Part shown: positions 18,183 through 26,549 of the stretch, piece after piece
Position numbering within the stretch: position 1 is the stretch's first letter
Layout of the letters: each line of letters starts with the position of its first letter
From: an uncultured Bacteroidota bacterium
Lineage (GTDB): Bacteria; Bacteroidota; Rhodothermia; Rhodothermales; Salinibacteraceae
DNA length: 64,000 bases
Reading direction: 5' to 3'
NCBI GenBank assembly: GCA_913056185.1
Contig: CAJXLV010000005.1
Location: 1-64,000, forward strand
Made by a program: the position numbers and the translations under genes
Notes under the pieces: model-generated
Database searches by the model: none
Told to the model about the DNA's origin: nothing
The model's input: only the letters and a program-made list of their open reading frames with translations

Positions 18183-18557
18183 CTATTGCTCAAAGTCCAG
18201 CCCGCCCTTTTTCACGTCGTAGAGCAGCCCCACGAGCAGAATGAGCGTGAAGAGGGAAATGACGGCAATCACGCCCAGCCCGGCTCCACTCTCCACAAAA
18301 CGGTGGAAACTGGCCGCCCAGGGCCACATGAACACAACCTCCACGTCGAAGACGATGAAGATCATGGCCACGAGGTAAAACTTCACCGAGTACCGTTCGT
18401 GGGCACTGCCCACCGGGTCCATCCCGCTCTCGTACGGCATGGTCTTCGTACCGCTGGGGCGGCTTGGCCCCACGTATGCAGCAGCCGCCAGCAGGGTGAG
18501 GGCCAGCCCGAGGGCCAGCGCAATCATGAGAAACAGCGGCACGAAGTCGCCAAACAT
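18183..18557 (-). CDS. nuoA: NADH-quinone oxidoreductase subunit A
   Basis: 124 residues with three membrane helices (about 5-27, 60-85, 92-115). Family motifs P-Y-E-S-G-M-D-P-V-G-S-A and F-D-V-E-V-V-F-M-W-P-W-A are intact, including the conserved Cys-replaced E-S-G region and membrane Glu. It is the first gene of the cluster and the only membrane subunit of complex I present here; nuoH and nuoJ-N must lie elsewhere. The 223 bases upstream hold no gene. Confidence 0.96.
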   Translation of the reverse strand: MFGDFVPLFLMIALALGLALTLLAAAAYVGPSRPSGTKTMPYESGMDPVGSAHERYSVKFYLVAMIFIVFDVEVVFMWPWAASFHRFVESGAGLGVIAVISLFTLILLVGLLYDVKKGGLDFEQ

Positions 18558-18780
18558 GGCCGTTCGCGGTTAACGATTGAAGAGGCGGCAAGGGAGAACA
18601 CAAAACAGTACAGAATTCCCCTCGCGGATGCAACGACGCACTGTCCCTCCCCCCCAAAGAGCAGGTGAAACCACCGCGAACGGAGGACAGAACGGACGGG
18701 CGAGTGGACGGCTGGATGGCAGCGCGGAGCGCGCGTCGGCTGCGGAAAGTCTCCTCCTCGGCCGGTCCGTCCATTCGGTG

Positions 18781-21021
18781 TCAGGGAGCGTAGGTGAGGC
18801 GGACTCTCACGAAGCGCCCCAGTTCGGGCGCCCCAACAAACTCACGGTGCTCGTTCCCGAGCACATTCTTGGCGGTGAGGGTTAGGTACGCTCCCGGCAC
18901 GGAGGGCACGGGGGTTCCCGCCCGCAGATCGATCAGGGCGTAGCGGTCGACGGGACCGGCGTACGGCCCGGCCCGCACGGGAAATGCGTCCACGTAGTGG
19001 ACCGTGGCACCGACCGATGCGCCGACGGGCAGGCCATAGTCCGCCCCGCCCTGTAGCCTGAACGACGGAGCCTCCAGTGCCGCCTCCGGCTCGGCCGACG
19101 AGGCGGCGTCGTCCCATACGGACGATGCGTTCACGAAGGTTGTGAGCGAGGGACGGGGACGTGCCTCCAGTGCGACCTCCACGCCCCCGTACCCGACCCG
19201 TCCGGCCCGGCGGTAGGTGAGCGGCTCCGCCTGCGCGGTGGTGACGACGTTTTTCGTTTCCGCGTAGTAGCCGGCCAGGTCGAGCCATGCCCCCTCCCAG
19301 ACGGTGCCCCTGTACCCAACCTCAACGGTCTGCGTTATGGACTGGAGCGCCGGCGAAAGGCCGGGCGAGAACCGCGCACCAAGCTGCAGAGGGGCGGCCG
19401 GAGGGGCGAGGGACCGGTTGTAGCTGGCCCGCAGGGCGTGGCGCGCCCATGGGGTGTACACGAGCGCCGCGCGCGGCGACAGGTGCACGTCGCCCGCAAT
19501 GCTGGAATAGTCGCCCCGAGCGGCGAGGGTCAGCGACAGGGACGACGCGAGCGGCGTCCTGGTATGAACGTACACGCCCAGCTCGTCCACCGCCCCGATG
19601 CCCTCGCCGCCCCCCGCAGCGCCGGAGCGGCGAGTGAGGGTCGCCTCCCCGCCCAGGACCCCGCGTGTGTCGAGTGCGGAAAGGTCGACGCGGGTTGTCC
19701 ACAGCCCGCTCCACCGCCGGCTCTCGTCAATGGGCGCGGTGCCGGTGCGTAGGCGGTAGAGGTCCTCCCCAGCCTGGAGGTCGGTGAGCGCGAGCTGGGC
19801 CGTGAGCGAAGGGGTCTCGACACGGAGCTGACCGTAGCTGTACGCCAGCCCATCGGCCTGGAGCGTTCCGATGCCCGTCTGGAGGGGGCTTGTGAGCGAC
19901 GCGTAGCCGCCCCGCAACGAGAGACGCGCGTCGCGGCCGAGCCGGTAGCGGAGCCGCCCGCTCGCCCGGTACGTCCGGATCTCCTTCTTGCGACGGAGCC
20001 GCCGGTCGACGGTCCGCCGCCCCGCAGGAATTGTCTCTGCAGGACCGTACCGGTAGTAGCGCTGAATCTCCACTGCGTCCTGTGGGTTCTGGGGATCCAG
20101 CCCCCACTCGTCTGCCCGCCCAAACTGCGCCGTCACCGCGTACCCGACACGGCCGCCCACCACGCCCGCCCGCCGGATCTGGCCGTCTACGTACCGCCGC
20201 GAGCCACCGGTTACCGACACGGCGGTGCCGGGCGTGCGGAACGGATTGGTCGTTTCGGTATGCACCACGCCCTCACTCGCTCCGGGGCCGTACAGGGCCG
20301 AGGCGGGCCCCCGCACCACCTCCACGCGGCGCACGTCGAGCCCGGGGACGGGCACGGCGCCGTACACATCGCGCCCAAGCAGGGGCATCGCGGCCGCCCG
20401 ATGGTCTACGCGCACGTGCGGCCCGCCCAGCCCCCCTCCCGCGCCTCCGCGCAGCAACACCCGCCGCCGCGCCACCCCGGTCTGTGCCACCTCCACCCCA
20501 GGCATGCCCCGCAGGGCCTCCCCCGTCGAGATTGCCATCTCTCGCCAAAGCCGCTCCGGCTCCACCACCGACACCGAAACGGGCACCTCCAGACGCCGCT
20601 CACGCTGCCGCGAGGGCGCCCAGACCGTCGCCTTCAGGCTCTCTGTCTTCAGGGGCAGCGCCACGTCAATCGCCCGCGACTCTCCCACCTCCAGCCGGAG
20701 CGAGCGGCGGCGCTCCGTGTACCCGAGCTGCTGCACCTCCACCACGTAACGGCCCGGACGCACGCGAGCGAACGCAAAATCGCCACACGCATCGGTCGCG
20801 GTCTGCCGCACCACCTCCGCCGACGCCGCACTTCGCAGGAGCACGTGGGCGCCCACCAGCGCCGTCCCGCCCTCCGCCTCCACCACCGTGCCCGTCACGG
20901 CCGCCCACGACTGAGCCCCCGCCGGGCGCGGCACCGCCCCCAGGACTCCAACAAGCACAGCCCCCCACCACAGCCCCACGCACCGCAGAAACCAATGGTG
21001 CCCTCTGTGTTCTCCATTCAT
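18781..21021 (-). CDS. TonB-dependent outer-membrane receptor
   Basis: 746 residues from the ATG at 21021, which gives a signal peptide ending P-R-P-A-G-A-Q-S; frames further upstream are Arg-rich and unlike leaders. Order: carboxypeptidase-like regulatory beta domain (about 35-120), plug domain with V-E-V-V-R-G-P-A-S-A-L-Y-G-P-G-A-S-E-G (about 210-235), then a 22-strand-type barrel ending in the C-terminal strand F-V-R-V-R-L-T-Y-A-P. It lacks the SusC hallmarks, so it more likely imports a siderophore, vitamin or metal complex. No SusD partner or TonB is adjacent, and the substrate is not deducible. Confidence 0.9.
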   Translation of the reverse strand: MNGEHRGHHWFLRCVGLWWGAVLVGVLGAVPRPAGAQSWAAVTGTVVEAEGGTALVGAHVLLRSAASAEVVRQTATDACGDFAFARVRPGRYVVEVQQLGYTERRRSLRLEVGESRAIDVALPLKTESLKATVWAPSRQRERRLEVPVSVSVVEPERLWREMAISTGEALRGMPGVEVAQTGVARRRVLLRGGAGGGLGGPHVRVDHRAAAMPLLGRDVYGAVPVPGLDVRRVEVVRGPASALYGPGASEGVVHTETTNPFRTPGTAVSVTGGSRRYVDGQIRRAGVVGGRVGYAVTAQFGRADEWGLDPQNPQDAVEIQRYYRYGPAETIPAGRRTVDRRLRRKKEIRTYRASGRLRYRLGRDARLSLRGGYASLTSPLQTGIGTLQADGLAYSYGQLRVETPSLTAQLALTDLQAGEDLYRLRTGTAPIDESRRWSGLWTTRVDLSALDTRGVLGGEATLTRRSGAAGGGEGIGAVDELGVYVHTRTPLASSLSLTLAARGDYSSIAGDVHLSPRAALVYTPWARHALRASYNRSLAPPAAPLQLGARFSPGLSPALQSITQTVEVGYRGTVWEGAWLDLAGYYAETKNVVTTAQAEPLTYRRAGRVGYGGVEVALEARPRPSLTTFVNASSVWDDAASSAEPEAALEAPSFRLQGGADYGLPVGASVGATVHYVDAFPVRAGPYAGPVDRYALIDLRAGTPVPSVPGAYLTLTAKNVLGNEHREFVGAPELGRFVRVRLTYAP

Positions 21022-21205
21022 CCCACTGCTGCCGACTTGTGCGCCCGCGTTTTGCCTGTCCAGACACGCCGCCCCCGAACGAAAGACGAACGAAAGAGGC
21101 ATCTTGGTTTTGAAACGCCGAGGGACTGCGTGCGCGTTCCAAACGCGTCCAGAATGCGCCACAGGCGCACAGGCAATCGTCCTCATCGGCAGGCGCCTGG
21201 TGCGG

Positions 21206-21994
21206 TCACGCGCTCTCGCCTGCGCCCTGCGGGACGGCAGGGCGCGTGCAGGCCGCCGGTGTCGTGGGGCGCCCGACCAGGCAGAGGCCCGTGCGGAGCA
21301 GCGAGGGAGCGACGTGTTGTCCCATGCGGTCGAGCCCTCCGCACAGCAGCGCCAGGGGCCGCGGCAGGTCGCCACTCGGAACGAAGCGCCAGAACCCCAC
21401 CTCCGGCCGCAGTCCGCTGTCGCGAAGGAGCTGCCGCGCCTGCCCTGGCGGGAAGCGGCGGTCGGTGTCGAGGTGACGAGTGGGCACCCCCACGCGATCT
21501 GCGAGGCGGTACCACCAGTGCGCTCCGTTCAGCGTCAGGGCCACGAAGCGGCCCGACGGCCGTAGCACGCGCGCCACCTGTTGCAGGGCGCGGCCCGGTC
21601 GCAGCAGGTGCTCCAGCACCCCCACACAGAAGACGACGTCCACCGAGGCCGACGGGATTGATGCGAGCCGTTCGGCATCGCCCGTCCGAAACTCAAGCGC
21701 CGGGTGCTCCGTCTGCCGCCGGGCATTCTGAATCATGCGGGGCGAGAGGTCCACCCCGATGCCGCTCTCGATGCGCCCGGCAACCGCGCGCAGGTGGGTG
21801 CCGTCGCCACACCCCAGGTCCAGCACCACATCCGACGACGAAAAGGCAGCGTGGCGGTGGAGCACCCGAAGCCGACGGGCGAGCAGAGCCGCGGCGGAGC
21901 CGTGCCGTTCGCTGTTGTTGCGGGCCAGGGTGTCGAAAAAGGCCCGCACGTCGGCCTTGGTGGAGGCCGAGACGGGATCCGGAAATGAGGGCAT
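21206..21994 (-). CDS. Class I SAM-dependent methyltransferase
   Basis: 262 residues. Motif I reads V-V-L-D-L-G-C-G-D-G-T-H (near residue 60), with the acidic loop G-I-G-V-D-L-S-P-R-M, motif II region F-C-V-G-V-L-E-H-L-L-R-P and L-R-P-S-G-R-F-V. This is a UbiE/COQ5-like fold of small-molecule or lipid methyltransferases. The gene ends 184 bases before the TonB receptor and begins 23 bases after the sulfatase-like gene, suggesting cotranscription with the latter. The substrate is unknown. Confidence 0.9.
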   Translation of the reverse strand: MPSFPDPVSASTKADVRAFFDTLARNNSERHGSAAALLARRLRVLHRHAAFSSSDVVLDLGCGDGTHLRAVAGRIESGIGVDLSPRMIQNARRQTEHPALEFRTGDAERLASIPSASVDVVFCVGVLEHLLRPGRALQQVARVLRPSGRFVALTLNGAHWWYRLADRVGVPTRHLDTDRRFPPGQARQLLRDSGLRPEVGFWRFVPSGDLPRPLALLCGGLDRMGQHVAPSLLRTGLCLVGRPTTPAACTRPAVPQGAGESA

Positions 21995-22017
21995 GGGGGT
22001 GGAGAGAAAGGCGCGGG

Positions 22018-23778
22018 CTACGGGCGGGGGGGCAGAAGGGCGGCGCGCCCGACCCCGCGGGGGCGGTACGGGGGACGATCCGCTGTGGGACGACGGTCTG
22101 CGTCGTGCGCCGCAAGCACACGCACGAGCAGCGAGTAGAGGCCCGCGTGACGAAGCGAGCCGCCACGGCCCTTGGGCTGGAGGCCACGCTCAAACCCGTA
22201 CGGCCCCAGCCGGCGGATGAGCGCTTCGTCTCGGCTGAGCATGTGAACCGGCGTGGCGGTACTTTCGGTGTCGGCAAAGTAGGGCTGATGGTCTCCCACC
22301 ACCACGACGAGGCTGTTGGGCGGCGCCTTTCGGCGCAGGTAGTCGCGAAGCGTCCGCCAGGTGTACTGCACATGGCGGAAAAGGCGCGTGCGTCGGGCGC
22401 GGACGTCGGCCCACGAGGAGCTGTCCCCGGGCACGGGCAGAACCGCCGGTGCCGAAGGCGATGCGGAAGCGTCCGGACGCCCCATCGACAGAGGATCGTC
22501 CACGAGCGGCGGAGGGGGCGCCGTCCAGGGGGCGTGGGAGGTCACTGTTTCGAAGAAGAGAAAAAACGGCGGTGAGGCGGGGGCCACGAAGCGCTCGTGC
22601 GCCACCGCGAGGCTGTACTGGTCCGGCACAATCCCCCACCCCACGCGCGGGCCCTGGTAGTTCAGATCTTCCAGGTAAAACGTGCGGTCGAACCCGTACC
22701 GGTTGTCTACCGACAGGCCGGGCCGTGGGCGCACGGGCGGCTGCAGCGTCGCCGTCTCGTAGCCGTGGTGCTGCAGCAGGCGCACCAGATGCGGATAGCG
22801 CGGGAGCGTGGGCCGCAGCACATCGAGCACGGGCTGGTGCTCCACAGGCGTGCCCAGAAGCAAGCTGGCCGCGCTCAGCCACGAAAGCCCCCCGAACACC
22901 GGCGCTGTGCTCTGCGCACTGGCCATGTGCCAGCCGGCCGTGCGCAGCGAATCGGACGTGCGGGCCATGAAGCGACCGTAGCCCGGCGCTCCCGCTGGCC
23001 CTGCCAGTGCCATTCCGTACGATTCGATCATCACCAGATAAATCGACGGGGGCTGCTTCCACTCGTGCGCCCAGTACGTGGCGTAGGTGGAGTCAACGGT
23101 GCTCTGTGCCCGGCGGACGATATCGTCTCGAAGGGTCCGCGACGCCTGCACATTGCGCACAAGGGCCTCGGTGGTGGAGAGGCACACGCTCCGGTACGTC
23201 TGTCGGTGCAGGTACGACCCGCGCTCTCCCAGCGCGACCGCCGCAATGACCGGCCAGGTCACGAGATTCGCAGCGAGGACGAGCCGCCGCCCTGCGGGCG
23301 TGCGCACCCAGTGATGAATCCGCCGCACACCGGCCGGCACGATGCTGGCCAGGACGCCCACCAGCACGAGGCCTCCGGCCCCCATCACGACATGCCGCCA
23401 GGGCAACGCGGCATTGACCAGCAGATAAAACGCCCCAACAAGGTGCGAGGCGTCAGCGTAAAAAATCGGACTGCGGTGCAGCATCGCCATCACCGTGGCG
23501 TCGTACGTGCGGTACCCCAGCAGCACGAACAGGACGCCGACCACCACGGCCCGCACGCGCGATCGTCCCTCTGGAACGGGAACGACGGCCAGCAAGGACA
23601 CGAGCACGAAGAGATCGAGGCTGAAGAGGTAATACAGCCGCGCAGGGTGGGCCACGTACTGTGTCACCTCCGTAGGGACAGTGCCCGCCACCAGGTCCGG
23701 GACGCGAAGAAGTATGCTTAGCCCCATCCCAATGGCGAGCACAACGCCTCCTTCGCACCACGGGGCCGTAGCTCGCAT
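22018..23778 (-). CDS. Membrane-anchored sulfatase/phosphoglycerol-transferase-like hydrolase
   Basis: 586 residues from the ATG at 23778; a GTG at 23838 is possible but less likely. About five N-terminal membrane helices (residues 8-200) are followed by a periplasmic alkaline-phosphatase-superfamily domain: Y-L-V-M-I-E-S-Y-G metal-binding start, S-A-Q-S-T-A-P-V-F-G-G with the likely nucleophile Ser/Thr, and V-V-V-V-G-D-H-Q-P-Y metal site near the end. The layout matches LtaS/EptA/YejM-type enzymes that act on membrane lipids or envelope glycans. The exact substrate is not visible. A methyltransferase gene follows closely. Confidence 0.8.
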   Translation of the reverse strand: MRATAPWCEGGVVLAIGMGLSILLRVPDLVAGTVPTEVTQYVAHPARLYYLFSLDLFVLVSLLAVVPVPEGRSRVRAVVVGVLFVLLGYRTYDATVMAMLHRSPIFYADASHLVGAFYLLVNAALPWRHVVMGAGGLVLVGVLASIVPAGVRRIHHWVRTPAGRRLVLAANLVTWPVIAAVALGERGSYLHRQTYRSVCLSTTEALVRNVQASRTLRDDIVRRAQSTVDSTYATYWAHEWKQPPSIYLVMIESYGMALAGPAGAPGYGRFMARTSDSLRTAGWHMASAQSTAPVFGGLSWLSAASLLLGTPVEHQPVLDVLRPTLPRYPHLVRLLQHHGYETATLQPPVRPRPGLSVDNRYGFDRTFYLEDLNYQGPRVGWGIVPDQYSLAVAHERFVAPASPPFFLFFETVTSHAPWTAPPPPLVDDPLSMGRPDASASPSAPAVLPVPGDSSSWADVRARRTRLFRHVQYTWRTLRDYLRRKAPPNSLVVVVGDHQPYFADTESTATPVHMLSRDEALIRRLGPYGFERGLQPKGRGGSLRHAGLYSLLVRVLAAHDADRRPTADRPPYRPRGVGRAALLPPRP

Positions 23779-23903
23779 GCTCCCTGCCTCGGATGTTGAT
23801 GCGGCGGGGCCAGGGGGGGCAGAAGAGGGCTGTGCCACAGGACGGATCTGCAGGATGGATCTGCGTTAGGAATGGGCCCGGGGCGGCGCCTCAGACGATT
23901 GGC

Positions 23904-24614
23904 CTACTGGCGCCCCGGGGGACGCCCTGCCGTCTGGGGAACGGGAGGGCCGACTGGGTGCTCACGGGCCGGCCCCATGCGGCTCCGCTCCGCGCTCGAC
24001 GGCACCGCGATCGCCCCGCGGATTCGTGCGTCGATCCGAATCGTATCCCCAATGGACGCCCAGAGGAGGGAGGGCCGTTCTACCTCGAACCGCGTAAGCG
24101 AGACGGCGAACTGGGCGCGGGCGTACACCGAGTCCGTGTCGGCACGAATCCGTACCGGCGCCTCCACCGGGTGGGTGCGGCCGTGAAAGGTAAGCGTGCC
24201 CGTTGCGCGCCACCGCCCGGCCCGTCCGTCGGTCGTGCGCCCCCAGATGAGCGGCTCGATGTCTGTGGCTCGGAATTCCACCTGTGGGTACTTCGCAGCC
24301 TCCGTCACCTCGCGCATTTTACGGTCGCGCCGGTCATTGCCACTGTCGAAACTGGCCACGGACGCCCGCACCACCGCACGGCTACTGTCGGCCTGGGTGG
24401 GGTCAAGCACAAACCGCCCGGAGACGCTGCGGCTGGTGCCCGTCCAGTCGTGCAGGGGGGCCGAGCCGGTGTAATCGATCACGCTCTCCGTTGAGTCGAC
24501 GGTGGCAACCAGCTGCTGGGCCTGGGACGGGACGTGTGCTGCGCCCCATCCAGCCCCCACAAGTGCACAGAGGATCGAGACGCGCAACGCCGAGGCAAAG
24601 CGGGGAAAGTCCAT
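23904..24614 (-). CDS. YceI-family exported protein
   Basis: 236 residues from the ATG at 24614. A signal peptide (ALRVSILCALVGAGWG, then P-S-Q-A-Q) precedes a lipocalin-like YceI domain: S-V-I-D-Y-T-G-S-A-P-L-H-D-W-T-G, R-D-R-K-M-R-E near the middle, Y-P-Q-V-E-F-R-A, and G-T-L-T-F-H-G-R-T-H-P-V. Family members bind isoprenoid or fatty lipids in the periplasm and are often next to redox proteins. The C-terminus carries a Pro/Arg-rich tail of about 30 residues beyond the domain. The gene is alone between the sulfatase-like gene and a gene-free gap. Confidence 0.85.
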   Translation of the reverse strand: MDFPRFASALRVSILCALVGAGWGAAHVPSQAQQLVATVDSTESVIDYTGSAPLHDWTGTSRSVSGRFVLDPTQADSSRAVVRASVASFDSGNDRRDRKMREVTEAAKYPQVEFRATDIEPLIWGRTTDGRAGRWRATGTLTFHGRTHPVEAPVRIRADTDSVYARAQFAVSLTRFEVERPSLLWASIGDTIRIDARIRGAIAVPSSAERSRMGPAREHPVGPPVPQTAGRPPGRQ

Positions 24615-25264
24615 CACAATCCAGGCACCGGGGAGCAAAGACAACGCCAAGGAACGAAGACCCTGCAGATGAAGACCCTGCAGCGGTGGGAAGTCTGCAG
24701 TCGCATGTGGCGGTTCATGCACCCTTCAAATCACTATTCAGACGGAAAGGTCCCTGTGCAGCACTGATGTCCGTAACGCATTTGCCATATGCAGGACCCG
24801 TCTTCCGACGAACAAAAACTTTTCCCACGACACGTTCAGAAGATTCTCCATTCCCGATCGGTCACCGGCAGTCATGCGCCCGAGAAGGGCTGGGTTGTAA
24901 TCTACGACAGATCGAAGTCCCCGTCCCACAAGCCGTCTTGCAACGGGCGGAATCGTGATGGGGGCTTCTCGCAGGAAGGCCGTCTTTTGTGCCAATCCTC
25001 ATGGTACGTGACAAACAGCGGACGCCCCCTCACATTCTGCGGCAAAAAATCCCAGCCCCTGTCGTCACCCTGAGCCTGCCCCAAGATCTTTTCGGAATTA
25101 AAAAAGGCACCGTTGTACGCGAAAAGAGGCCGCATCGGGGGGGTGGCATGACATGCCAGGCAGGGCGTTTTGCCGCGAAAACGGGAGTCTGAAAATGGGA
25201 AATGTTTTGTCGTGTACTGGGGCCCGTCCTTTTCTCTTTTCTACAGCTCTTTTCTACAGCCTTT
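24615..25264. other. 650-base gap without a supported gene; lower GC, repeat remnants
   Basis: Base composition falls to roughly 50% GC over much of 24770-25264. Short open frames exist on both strands (for example 24738-24995 and 24902-25135, minus) but none has a recognisable motif, a good start or a neighbour overlap, and they overlap one another. The stretch 25064-25092 (GTCACCCTGAGCCTGCCCCA and following) resembles a dispersed intergenic word common in many genomes. A 13-base tandem duplication (25234-25259) abuts the dodecin start. Confidence 0.6.
25234..25259. repeat. Tandem 13-bp duplication before dodecin
   Basis: CTCTTTTCTACAG occurs twice without a gap (25234-25246, 25247-25259), ending five bases before the dodecin ATG. 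It replaces any recognisable Shine-Dalgarno sequence. It may be a slippage product or a 5' UTR element. Confidence 0.85.
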
Positions 25265-25480
25265 ATGTCTTCTGTTGCCAAGTCCATCGAACTCCTCGCC
25301 GAAGGCGATTCTTTGGAAGCGGCCACCGAGGCGGCCGTCACCGAGGCATCCAAAACGATTGACGACATCCGGAGCGTATACGTTGACAACTACCGAGCAG
25401 TGGTGGACGACGGGCGGATTCAGTCGTACCGCGTCCACGCCAAGATCACCTTTGTTATTCAGGAGGGAGCAGTGACATGA
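25265..25480 (+). CDS. Dodecin-family protein
   Basis: 71 residues starting MSSVAKSIELLAEGDSLEAA. The pattern A-V-T-E-A-S-K-T-I-D-D-I-R-S-V-Y-V-D-N-Y, V-D-D-G-R-I-Q-S-Y-R-V and the beta strand A-K-I-T-F-V-I match dodecins, small proteins that form hollow dodecamers and usually store riboflavin or FAD. At the position of the flavin-stacking Trp of archaeal and thermophile dodecins there is a Ser (I-R-S-V), so flavin binding is uncertain and the protein may belong to the Trp-less subgroup. Longer upstream starts are rejected because the family begins at S-V-A-K. Confidence 0.9.
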   Translation: MSSVAKSIELLAEGDSLEAATEAAVTEASKTIDDIRSVYVDNYRAVVDDGRIQSYRVHAKITFVIQEGAVT

Positions 25481-25568
25481 CGTCGGCCGCGTCTGAGCCG
25501 ATGGGTCCGGTACAGCCTGTCCCCCACTCGAATGCACCGGTGCGATGGTTACAGTCTCTCCCGCAGTG

Positions 25569-26438
25569 ATGGTTGACGTCTCGACACCGCCCCCTGCGAA
25601 CCTGAAGGTGGCCGAGCGCTTTCGCGAGGCAGCCGATTTGTTGGAGGCCCAGGGCGCCGGTCCCTTCCGGGTGCGGGCGTACCGCCGAGGTGCGGCCACG
25701 CTGTCGCAGCTCCGTCGCTCCGTGGATGTGCTGTACCGTGAGCATGGCCACGAGGCCCTGCAAGACCTGCCCGGCATCGGGACCGCCCTTGCCAATGCAA
25801 TCGCCGAAATTCTGGACACGGGACGGTGGCGGTTTTTGGAGCGCCTGCAGGGCGTCGTCTCCCCGGAGTCGGTGCTTCGGCAGGTCGCGGGCATCGGCCC
25901 AGCGCTGGCCGCGCGAATCCACGATCGGCTTGGGGTCGACTCTCTGGAGGCACTGGAGCAGGCCGCGCACGACGGGCGGCTTGCGGAGGTGAAGGGGGTT
26001 GGCGAGCGGCGCCTCCAGGCGGTTCGTGAATCGCTGGATGCAAAGCTGCGACGACGACGCTCCGGGGACTGGCACGTGCCGGTGGCCGAGCTGTTCAGCG
26101 TGGATGCGGAGTACCGTCGCAAGGCTGCCCAGGGCGTCCTGCGCACGATTGCTCCCCGCCGCTTCAACCCGGACGGCGAGGCATGGCTGCCCATCTTGCA
26201 CACCGAGCGCGAGGGCCGGGCGTACACGGCGCTGTTTTCCAACACGGCCCGTGCCCACGAACTCGGAACGACCGACGATTGGGTGGTGCTGTACCTGGAG
26301 GACGATCTTCAGGCGCAGTGGACGGTGGTTACGGAAACGACGGGGCCCCTGGCCGGGAAGCGTGTGGTGCGGGGCCGAGAGCAAGCGTGCCGGCGCTACT
26401 ACGACGAGCATACCGACGGAGCGCTCTCTTTTCGCTGA
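25569..26438 (+). CDS. Helix-hairpin-helix protein (PolX N-terminal-like)
   Basis: 289 residues from the ATG at 25569. The first about 170 residues resemble the N-terminal part of bacterial DNA polymerase X: V-A-E-R-F-R-E-A-A-D-L-L-E, F-R-V-R-A-Y-R-R-G-A, then HhH motifs L-P-G-I-G-T-A-L-A, V-A-G-I-G-P-A-L-A and V-K-G-V-G-E-R-R-L. No polymerase triad (GSxxR plus Asp residues) or PHP domain follows. The C-terminal about 110 residues (P-I-L-H-T-E-R-E-G-R-A-Y-T-A-L-F-S-N-T) form a separate conserved domain I cannot name. DNA binding is likely; catalysis is not visible. It lies 88 bases after dodecin. Confidence 0.8.
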   Translation: MVDVSTPPPANLKVAERFREAADLLEAQGAGPFRVRAYRRGAATLSQLRRSVDVLYREHGHEALQDLPGIGTALANAIAEILDTGRWRFLERLQGVVSPESVLRQVAGIGPALAARIHDRLGVDSLEALEQAAHDGRLAEVKGVGERRLQAVRESLDAKLRRRRSGDWHVPVAELFSVDAEYRRKAAQGVLRTIAPRRFNPDGEAWLPILHTEREGRAYTALFSNTARAHELGTTDDWVVLYLEDDLQAQWTVVTETTGPLAGKRVVRGREQACRRYYDEHTDGALSFR

Positions 26439-26549
26439 TTGGGCCCTTCGGCACTGTCCAGGCGCCATTGCCACGGCGGTGGGGTTTCATGGGGAGCAAA
26501 CGGAAGGGACGGGCCCGCTCCCCCTCCCCAAACGCCCCAACACGCGACG

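Noticed and set aside
24738..25135. Small minus-strand frames in the gene-free gap, one with a fairly protein-like look
   Set aside because: They overlap each other, have no family motif, no ribosome site and lie in atypical GC; I could not separate them from noise.
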